DNA from: Basidiobolus meristosporus CBS 931.73
Lineage: Eukaryota > Basidiobolomycota > Basidiobolomycetes > Basidiobolales > Basidiobolaceae
DNA length: 33,044 nucleotides
Direction: 5' to 3'
NCBI GenBank assembly: GCA_002104905.1
Contig: MCFE01000826.1
Span: 1 to 33,044 of the forward strand
Shown piece after piece: positions 26,207 through 33,044 of this stretch. The notes under the pieces were generated by a model. The model was not told the DNA's origin, did no database searches, and worked only from the letters and a program-made list of their open reading frames with translations. The first letter of the stretch is position 1, and every line of letters begins with the position of its first letter. A program made the translations under genes and the position numbers.

Positions 26207-26389
26207 ATACAGCAAGGAAAGCACTATCCTGAGCAACATAGGTAAGATTGAATAAAATTAACAGTAATTATATTCTACCACTGGAATTATAATAGTGGCT
26301 ATAGTGCCAGATAGTGCTGTAGAGTGCAAGAATGATTAGGCACTATAAGCAGGCTAGCACTATGTGGCATTATCCAACAGAGCAAGTTT

Positions 26390-27360
26390 ATTTATCCAAG
26401 TAGCATTCTGAAGCTATTCCTTCCAAGAGCACATTGGAAGCATTGGGAGTCATCTGTGGACATTGTAGGAATATTCTTTTAGAAGCAGAGCACTAACAAC
26501 AACTTGATACATCTAGAGCTGTTATGCAAGGAGTTTGTAACAGGATTTGAGTGGCTATACCACAGACATAAAGCTGAATATGTAGATCTCTGCTGCTACT
26601 GTATCCTTTCTCTACTCCATCTTGCTTGGTGTGTGGAGGATATTGAGCCTTGCTTCACCTTTTGGGAGTTTTCTATGGAGTGGATGTATGGGGATACAGG
26701 AAGACAAGTCAAGTTTCAGGTACTACCATGTCCCAATCTCATCAAAAATATTACCTTCAAGTGTGTGATAAATTTGATGTGTTGGAACATGGAGGACAGC
26801 CAGGAAGAGTTGGAAGATTATGAGGACATATGTGCATATGGAGACATCTATGCCTATGGAATTAAGAAGATAAGCAGCCGCAATGTGTGGGTAATCATTT
26901 TAGTGATGCACAGTTGGACTGGGTGCAACAAGGAACCTAACATTTATTAGGAAAACTCTACCTAAGTGTGCCAGGTTTCACTTGGTCACAAGCCAGCTCC
27001 TACACTATTCAATATAGTATTCTCACAAACAAGAGCCAGAGCACACCTATAAGAGGGACTAGAATCTAGCAGGGAGAAGGAATATATTGGCTAAGCACCA
27101 AAAAGCTCTTTGCAGATATTTAGGAGGTACTTATGGTAGAAGTGGCAGCAACCAAGCATACGTTTACAAGATGTATTTGTTACAACTAGTCCAAGGTGTA
27201 TGGCAACTTTGCAATTATCACAAAAAAAGCTGTAAAGCTGAGGTAACAGAGGTATGTCAATTGCGGCAGGTTTGCGCATTTGTAGAGGTTAGTAAGCAGG
27301 AGGCTATATTTTTTAATTTGAGCTATATGTGGGATACCCAAGGTAGTAGTGGGTAAGCAA
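26390..27360 (+). pseudogene. Tnp2-type transposase C-terminus (Z-derived)
   Basis: Plus encodes LEYLYHRHKAEY-like residues, then YCILSLLHLAWCVEDIEPCF and TFWEFSMEWMYGD (26504-26700). This matches the Plavaka-type C-terminal signature in which a SIHALLH helix is followed by GPVWAYWAFPMERFCG; here the Glu-Arg of MER has become Glu-Trp. EDSQEELEDYED and a later frame at 27087-27356 (EVCQLRQVCAFVEVSKQEAI) follow. A decayed second copy of the first part is at 29600-30180. I infer this is the end of the same gene whose start is at 11290. Confidence 0.6.
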
Positions 27361-27460
27361 CTAAAGAGGGGTGATTCTTCAGTGGAATATATGAATTGCA
27401 TAAGGGGAGGTAGAAAAAGGAAATGCCATTTGGTAAATTGGTACACTAGCATTGTACAGA
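26930..27460 (+). repeat. Z-derived block R, copy 1
   Basis: Begins ACATTTATTAGGAAAACTCT, includes ACAAACAAGAGCCAGAG and GGGACTAGAATC, and ends at GCATTGTACAGA. Two further copies lie at 28174-28720 and 30180-30700. It covers the end of the transposase reading frame and sequence beyond it. Confidence 0.75.
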
Positions 27461-27462
27461 AT

Positions 27463-27610
27463 AGACTTGTTCCATTGGATAGTCCCACATAGTACCAGCA
27501 TGTATATAGTGCTGGCTTGATCTGGCACTCAATGGCACTATCCGACACTATAACTCCTACCATAATGCCAGTGATAGGATATGATTACTAGTAACTTTAA
27601 TCAAATCCTA
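27463..27610. mobile_element. Harbinger A-type end fragment
   Basis: AGACTTGTTCCATTGGATAG followed by the GGCACTAT-type array, matching 17634-17790, and breaking off near 27610 at copia sequence. AAT precedes it. No other end is present. Confidence 0.75.
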
Positions 27611-27611
27611 C

Positions 27612-27780
27612 TAATCATGCCAGAACTAAGCACATTGATATACAGCATCACTTTGTGAGGGAAGCTGTAGAAAATGACTTAGTAGAGTTGGTGTACTGCC
27701 CAACTAACAAAGTGGTGGCAGATATATTGACAAAGCAACTAGCTAGGCCACAATTTGAGAATCTCAGGCAGGATTTATGA
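27612..27780 (+). pseudogene. copia RNase H C-terminus (C4)
   Basis: Frame RTKHIDIQHHFVREAVEND, then LVELVYCPTNKVVADILTKQ and LARPQFENLRQDL, ending at TGA 27778-27780. This is the conserved C-terminal motif of copia RNase H (compare ARTKHIDIRHYFICEA at 7150). It is 5'-truncated. The frame itself is clean, so this fragment may be younger than C1. Confidence 0.85.
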
Positions 27781-27795
27781 TTAAGAAATTATTTA

Positions 27796-27807
27796 GTTGA
27801 GGGGGAG
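27796..27807 (+). other. polypurine tract of C4
   Basis: GTTGAGGGGGAG directly before the LTR start TGCTGAAATA, a typical copia arrangement. Confidence 0.75.
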
Positions 27808-28173
27808 TGCTGAAATATTGGACTATTTGGTATCATTCAGCAGCTAAAAATTTATTTAACAATTCTGGACTAGTCTTGCTCACTGTGGGACTAATTTACA
27901 GCTCTAACCTTGCCACTTTCTTTAGATCTATGATCTTATGATTATTCCCCTATAGTCTGGATCAAGTTAGCACTATTACTCAACATTATGTACTAACCCT
28001 GAAACTGTTACAGAATGCTCCCAAATGTTGAGAAACCCTCCTTACTTAGTGTTATAGCTGTATTACTTCTACAAAGGTATAAATACTGAGCTTCTTTATT
28101 AATAAACAATAGCTCAACTATTATCACTATTTCTTGATAAGTTCCTTACATCCAAATCACTTCTTAAGTAGCA
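27808..28173 (+). repeat. 3' LTR of C4 (family 3)
   Basis: About 366 bp, TGCTGAAATATTGG to TTAAGTAGCA. It contains a TATA box (GGTATAAATACTGAG near 28076) and AATAAA (near 28102), as expected for U3 and R. The right end is inferred from where block R begins. Confidence 0.7.
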
Positions 28174-28720
28174 ACATAAGCAACTGGTATTTATTAGGAT
28201 AACTCTACCAAGGTATGCTGGATTTCTCTTAGTCACAAGCTAACTTCTACACAATTCAATATGGAATTCACACAAACAAGAGCCAGAGTGCACTAATAAG
28301 GGGGACTAGAATCCAGCAGGTAGAGGGAGTATATTAGCTAAGCACCATAAAGTCCTTTGCAGATATTCAGGTGGTATCCATGGCAGTGGTGGTGGCAACC
28401 CAGCATAGTGTTTGCACAAGTGTATATGCTACCAGCAATACAAGGTGCATGGCACTTTGCAAGTATCACACTAAAAAGCCGTACAGAGTTGAAGTGATAG
28501 AAGTATTTCAGTTGTGGCAAGTGTGTCCATTTGTAGGGGTTAGAAAGCAGGAGGCTATAGTACTTTTGACTCAATCTATATGTGGAATACCCAAGACGGT
28601 TGTGGGTAAGCAAATAGAAGTGGTGATTCTACAGTGGAATATATGAATTGCACAAGGGGAAGTAGACAAAGGAAACACCACTTGGAAAATTGGTTTTGTA
28701 GCATTATATAGAACAGCTGT
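28174..28720 (+). repeat. Z-derived block R, copy 2
   Basis: Aligns with 26930-27460 and 30180-30700, including ACAAACAAGAGCCAGAG and the frame EVFQLWQVCPFVGVRKQEAI. It continues into block S at 28721. Confidence 0.75.
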
Positions 28721-28774
28721 AGGCTGCCATACTGCCAAAATAAAACTATTGAAGGCTCACAATGAAGCTGTTGA
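28721..28774 (+). repeat. start of Z-derived block S, split by a solo LTR
   Basis: GCTGTAGGCTGCCATACTGCC matches 30710-30735. The block is interrupted at 28775 and continues at 29280. Confidence 0.65.
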
Positions 28775-29274
28775 TGTCATGATCACATGACAACCATGAA
28801 CACCCATGGCAAGCTTCAGCTTCCTAGCTCAATTTCTAAGTGATTCCTTCTTGAACCTTGAACCACCTTCCAGAAAGTTCCTGTCCATTCCAAAACCATT
28901 GTTACACAATGGAACATTCCATGGAAGCTTCCCATTGTATTTTTCATAGTTCAGTACCATATATGGAAATACAAGGTCACATGACCCAGTCCCATGATCA
29001 GGTGACCCAGCCCATTTCCCCATCTGGTTTCAGTGCCGTATCATCTATGTCATTATCCCCAGCACCATTGCTGTGCCTCACCCCACAACCCCATTAGTAT
29101 TAGCCAATATCTCTTGGCATCAGTATAGCCAAGAAGTATATATAGTCCTATCCTCCCTCAAGTATTCCTCAGTCTGATAAACACAGGTCTTGAATAAACA
29201 GCCTTGCCTTGAACTCTGCCTTGCCTTGATGGTCCACACCTAAGTCCTTTCCTGCCTTGTGTCTATTCATAACA
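28775..29274 (+). repeat. solo LTR, family 2, with GTTGA target duplication
   Basis: 500 bp, TGTCATGATCACATGAC to TATTCATAACA. GTTGA occurs immediately on both sides (28770-28774 and 29275-29279). TATATATAG near 29140 and AATAAA near 29195 give the U3/R layout on plus. A second copy is nested in C1 at 8807-9308. No internal region of this family occurs in the window, so its coding class is unknown. Confidence 0.85.
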
Positions 29275-29279
29275 GTTGA

Positions 29280-29600
29280 AGTACCATTAAGTTTTTTGCC
29301 ATATAAGGCAATTGGATATACTGTATGGTTATTTCCACTCAAATACTTATAGAGTGCACTAAGACTGCAATAATGCGTTGCCACCCTTGGTAAAACACCA
29401 TACAAACATGGTTATGTTTTTTAACTTTATTTGGCTGTAAAATTAGCCAAATGCAGTTGTGACCCTTTCATAAGATTATGTAGATGGTCATTAGTTCCAA
29501 GCTGCTGGTATTATAGCAGTCTCCCAATGGAAACTTGATTGCTGATTCAGATTGGATCCACCTGCGGGACCAAGTTTTCTTTAATAGGGTAATACAGATA
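29280..29600 (+). repeat. Z-derived block S, continued
   Basis: Matches 30760-31075 on the same strand and 22630-22940 in inverse, with landmarks TTGCCATATAAGGCAATTGG and GGATCCACCTGCGGGACCA. Confidence 0.7.
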
Positions 29601-30180
29601 TAAGGACTGGATGTGTACTTATTCAGGTGGCTTTCTGAAGCCATTTCTACCAACTCTACATTGGAAGTATTGGGGGCTATATGTTGACATTGTAGGAATA
29701 TCTGTCCAGAAGCCAATCATAAATGTCAACTTGACACACCTAGAGCTTTTATACAAGTTTGTTTAGGGATTTAGCATAAAAGTGATGAGACTTTAGTGGC
29801 TATACTGCAAGAATGAGGCTGAATGCACAGATCTCTGCCACTACTACATCCATTCTCTATACCATCTTGCTTGGTATGTGGAGACAATTAAGCCTTGCTT
29901 AATGCTCTGAGAGTTTCCTATGAAGTAGATGTGTGGGGAGATATGAAGACAAATCAAATGGCAGGTACTCCCATATCCCAATCTCAACAAGTATACAACC
30001 TTCAAATCTGTCATAAATGTTATGAGCTGGATTGTAGAGGACAGCCAGGAAGAGCTGGAAGATACTGAGGACAAAGGTGAGCATGGATATAGCTATGCCT
30101 TTGGCATTAGGAAGCTAAGCAGCCCTAATGTGTGGGCTATCAGTTGAGTGATGCATGCTGATGCTGGACACAACAAGCAA
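29600..30180 (+). pseudogene. Tnp2-type transposase C-terminus, second decayed copy
   Basis: Nucleotides align with 26395-26930: TTTCTGAAGCCATTTC, ACATTGTAGGAATAT, CATCTTGCTTGG and AGGACAGCCAGGAAGAG. The frame is riddled with stops, for example where the MERFCG-like segment lay (about 29925). It is older than the copy at 26390. Confidence 0.55.
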
Positions 30181-30700
30181 CTAACTTTTTTAGGACAACT
30201 TTACAAAGTATTCCAGGTTTATTTCAGTCAAAAGCAAGTTTTTACACCAATCCATAGGGAACTCACACAAACAAGAGCCAGAACACATCAATAAGGGGGA
30301 CTAGAACTCAGCAGGGAGAAGGATATATATGCTAAATATCAACAAGCTGTTAGTGAATATTTAGGAGGTATACATGGCAAAAGTGGTGGCAAGCAGGCAA
30401 ATGCTTGCAGCACATTTGTGTTACCAGCAATACCAGAGGTGTGGCAACTTTGTAAGTATTGCACCAAAAAGCCATAAATCCAAGGTGATAAATGTGTTTC
30501 AGTTGTAGCAGGTGTGTGCATAGGTGAAGGCCAGTAAGTATAAGGCCATAGCTTATTTTATTTAAGCTACTTGTGGAATACCCAAGGTAGTTATGGGAAG
30601 GCAAATAAAGAGGTGTGATTCTACAGTGAAGTATAAGAATGGCAAAAGGGGAGGTAGAAATAGGAAATACTGCTTGGTAAATTAGTAGAGTAGCATTGTA
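30180..30700 (+). repeat. Z-derived block R, copy 3
   Basis: Third copy of the block at 26930-27460, with ACAAACAAGAGCCAGAA and ATTGTACAGAA landmarks. It is the most mutated copy. Confidence 0.7.
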
Positions 30701-31075
30701 CAGAACTAGCTGTAGGCTGCTGTACTGCCATCACAATGCTAGCAGTGGTCCACAATGAGGCCATCAGAGCACCATCAAATATCTTGCCATATGAGGCAAT
30801 TCCACATGTTGGCCAGTTAGGTCTGCTTAAATAAATGTGGGGTGCATCAAGATTGTGAGAATGCCATGCAATTCTTGTCAAAAGACTGCTTAAACACTGT
30901 TAAGTTATTAACTTTCTTTGACAGTAAACCTAGCAAAATGCTGTTGTGATTCTGTCATAAAATTGTGTAGAGGGTCAAAAATTCCTAGCTACCAGCAAAA
31001 GGATGGCCTCATTGTAGGATCCTGAGAGTTGATCTGGACTGGATCCACCTGCAGGACCATATTACTTCTCATAGG
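30701..31075 (+). repeat. Z-derived block S, complete copy
   Basis: GCTGTAGGCTGCTGTACTGCC to GGATCCACCTGCAGGACCA, continuous with block R on its left. It is uninterrupted by LTRs and so shows the original R-S order. Confidence 0.7.
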
Positions 31076-31249
31076 GACATGGTGCCATGTGAAAACCAAT
31101 ATTTCTCTTACCAATCTATGGTTGGCAGCTCAATATATATATTCTGCTATGGAGATGGCCAGGCATCTCAAGGTTGGTAGAATTGCCAGCCAGCATAATT
31201 AAAGTTGTGGATATGAGTGTATTGTAGCAGTGGAGACTAAGAACCTAAG
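31076..31249. other. unassigned AT-rich spacer
   Basis: No open frame or match to other parts of the window that I can see. It joins block S to a further Z fragment. Confidence 0.3.
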
Positions 31250-31975
31250 GAGTTTGAGCTATTATCTTTGGTGGGCACACCACTGGAATAGCCTTTTTTG
31301 ATGCAATCCCCCTTTTTGTGCTGAATGCCAGAGCACATTATTGTTCACCCACTCTTCTGCTGCTGTCTTCCACATGGCTTGGCTGGAAGCTTGACAGTTT
31401 TGCTTTATTTCATGGTGACATATATATGGTAGTAAATCAAAACTGAGGGGACAAAGTGTAACATATACATGTGTATGTGGTGCAATACCTTTGTGATCAT
31501 GCTTACCACTATTGGTCTTCCAATAGTCCTATACTAATGTAGGAATAGTAATTGACATAAAGCCATTCAAAACCTATATGAAGATCAACAAGAAGTGACA
31601 GTGTAGTGCTATATTGTTGCATTTCAAGATGATTGTCTTATCAACAGGACCATCCTGATTAAATGTAAAAGTGACAAAAAGCATGCACATGTAGGTATTG
31701 TAATAAGGCTCTCAGCTATCAAGCATATAGACAGGCTGAGAGGTGCTACAGAGATTATAACTTGAATTTTGTCACACATGTTGTGCTTGAGAAAAAATCA
31801 GTAGCTTCTCCCCATTGAAATGTGAAGCTTGCAATTGAGCTCATTTGTAGCTGATAACTGCTAGTTTTCTGCAAGTATTTAGCTGGTACCATTCCTACTA
31901 AGTTTCAGATGCAACTTTTGGTTAAATCAATGCACAGCTGAGTACCAATTTGGTATGAGTACTAGATGACCTACT
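31250..31975 (+). pseudogene. third Z fragment: divergent region and transposase zinc finger, decayed
   Basis: 31260-31480 aligns with 10910-11130 (ORF B start and intergenic region), and 31570-31800 aligns with 11180-11420. Plus encodes CRYCNKALSYQAYRQAERCY, in which the His residues of the zinc finger at 11340 are lost. The internal parts of ORF A and ORF B are absent. The fragment ends where copia C3 begins at 31976. Confidence 0.55.
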
Positions 31976-32322
31976 TGCTATAAGCATTTTGGAGATACTG
32001 GAAGTGATTGTAACACTAAGTAGATAGTATTGTTTTCTCTTAATGATTGACCAAAAGTAGAGTAGCATTTATACTTTCAAATAGTGTTGGGAAAGAAAGC
32101 ATTCAGTATATATTTAGAAATGTCCATGAGCATATGTACAGGGTTAGCAACTGTTTCAATAACTTTGAGAATTTTTCATGTTTCCAAAATGTGATTTACT
32201 AGTGAATGTATTCTAGGTTGATCTCAACAAGTAACTTGGCTGGTACTCTTGCAGATATATAAGACATGATCCCAGTGACTAAGTTAGATGAGTATATAGG
32301 TGAATCACAAATACTTACAGCA
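31976..32322 (-). repeat. 3' LTR of C3
   Basis: TGCTATAAGCATTTTGGAG to ATACTTACAGCA on plus. It aligns along its length with 6635-6982 but with many differences. Confidence 0.78.
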
Positions 32323-33044
32323 TGCTTACTTGAACAGCTATTTCAAGATAACTAATTCTTCATGGTCATATTAGGTATTCACATTGGTTTCCAGCTAACC
32401 ACTGGCTAAGTATATCCACTAAAATTTCTTATGTGAGCAGTTAACTACGTTAACTAAGTTTTTCTCTATCGCTTCATGTAAGAAATGATGTGTGATATAT
32501 ATATAGCTTAGTGTTAGCATGCAAGGCTGAATTTACAAATAGTTGCTGAGCTCTATGAAATAGCTCATTTACAGTAAAAAAAGGTATATCCTGTTGTGGA
32601 TTTTCAAGATTTTAAGTATTGTCCACAATCAGGATCATGATATCCCACAAGATCCTGCTTCAAGCTTCTATAGGTGTACCTAGAGCAGATATCAGTAGTT
32701 CAAGTATCTGAAATTCCATCTAACTGCTACAACAAGACCAGATCAATAACTCAGAGTATGTTTGCATATAACTGTTGCTGGATATGAGTTATGTAGATGT
32801 ACTCCAAGCATGATATACATCAAACTTTCAATTGTAGATGGTCAAGAGAAGTTTGTGCTTGCATATGGGAATAACTTCCCTTGACTTAATTGAGTTTTGG
32901 CCAAATTGAGGCTTGTCTCTACTGGGGTTGCTGCCAGTTTACAGCCTTCTATTTAGTACTTGTAAGTAAAGCACAAATATACTTAAACAGGTTCAGGGTG
33001 AGAGTATCAAAACTTTGGCCTGTAGAGAGCTTTATCCCTGCGTA
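32323..33044 (-). pseudogene. copia RNase H and RT end (C3), decayed
   Basis: The RNase H region aligns with 7000-7700 (for example AAAAAAGGTATATCCTGTTGTGG against the same stretch near 7395). Minus reads CKLAATPVETSLNLAKTQL near 32890-32945, the typical motif at the end of the copia RT domain, which the RT deletion in C1 has partly removed. Stops and frameshifts throughout. Confidence 0.7.

Larger units (their letters stand above)
22998..26389 (+). mobile_element. Harbinger-like element H3 (3392 bp), decayed
   Basis: The left end is AGACTTGTTCCACTGTACTG (B type) and the right end ..AGAGCAAGTTT (A type, mutated), with ATT at 22995-22997 and 26390-26392. It has the same organisation as H2 but is inverted relative to it. 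The loss of CpG sites and the many stops make it older than H2. The target was the 3' part of a Z-derived region. Confidence 0.85.
27612..28173 (+). mobile_element. 3' end of a second copia family (C4)
   Basis: RNase H tail, polypurine tract and 3' LTR on plus. The LTR differs completely from family 1. The 5' part is missing, cut at the join with the Harbinger fragment. Confidence 0.82.
31976..33044 (-). mobile_element. copia element C3 (family 1), 3' part, continuing past the right edge
   Basis: A 3' LTR (31976-32322) followed on minus by RNase H and the end of RT. It is strongly diverged from C1 and the oldest family 1 copy here. The other end is outside the window. Confidence 0.8.

Noticed and set aside
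27186-27563. Minus-strand frames in the R blocks (27186-27563, 28338-28613, 30350-30604)
   Set aside because: They recur only because the R block is repeated, and the plus strand aligns as transposase end. 27186-27563 also crosses into a Harbinger fragment.
1-33044. tRNA, rRNA, CRISPR or bacterial features
   Set aside because: I saw no cloverleaf-like or rRNA sequence, no regularly spaced repeats with unique spacers, and no bacterial operon layout; introns and element types point to a eukaryote.

Overview
The window looks like a transposon-choked stretch of a filamentous fungal genome, most likely an ascomycete. The evidence is a Ku80 gene with four short GT-AG introns (57-97 nt), three of them with a GCTAAC branch point, beside roughly 32 kb of nested, mutated transposable elements. 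The first ~1.1 kb is GC-rich and coding. The rest is AT-rich and poor in CpG, which suits DNA methylation followed by deamination of repeats. The species cannot be named from sequence alone.

Layout. (1) 1-809, minus: N-terminal exons of Ku80 (DNA end-joining), running off the left edge, with one apparent frameshift in exon 4. (2) 1584-15475: a Tnp2-type (Plavaka/CACTA-like) DNA transposon, here 'element Z', with two divergent genes. ORF A, on plus from 11290, is the zinc-finger/Tnp2 transposase. ORF B, on minus from 11043, is a protein of about 630 aa that I do not recognise. Z has been broken up by two solo LTRs, an internally deleted copia element (4369-5837), a copia element with both LTRs and perfect GTGGT target duplications (6635-10757) and a Harbinger-like element H1 (11843-14302). 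(3) 15476-17295: a truncated Harbinger copy, joined to a second, inverted Z copy. Complete Harbinger-like elements H2 (17634-21035) and H3 (22998-26389) are inserted in that second copy. (4) 26390-31975: repeated blocks of the Z 3' end in changing order and orientation, broken by a Harbinger end fragment, the 3' end of a second copia family (27612-28173) and a solo LTR (28775-29274). (5) 31976-33044, minus: another decayed copia element leaving the window on the right.

How the parts relate. No mobile element here looks able to move by itself. Copia C1 lacks the reverse transcriptase domain and its integrase has Asn in place of the second catalytic Asp. The Z transposase carries stops and Asn at its presumed first catalytic Asp. 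The Harbinger transposases keep all three D,D,E positions in an intact 175-codon block but are broken upstream. Many lesions are C-to-T nonsense changes, and older Harbinger copies have lost CpG sites that H2 keeps. The Harbinger-like elements carry a DDE_4 transposase and a divergent second gene, have imperfect terminal repeats starting AGACTTGTTCC, and make 3-bp ATT target duplications.

The least explained parts are ORF B of element Z, the second gene of the Harbinger-like family, and the different subterminal repeat arrays at the two Harbinger ends.
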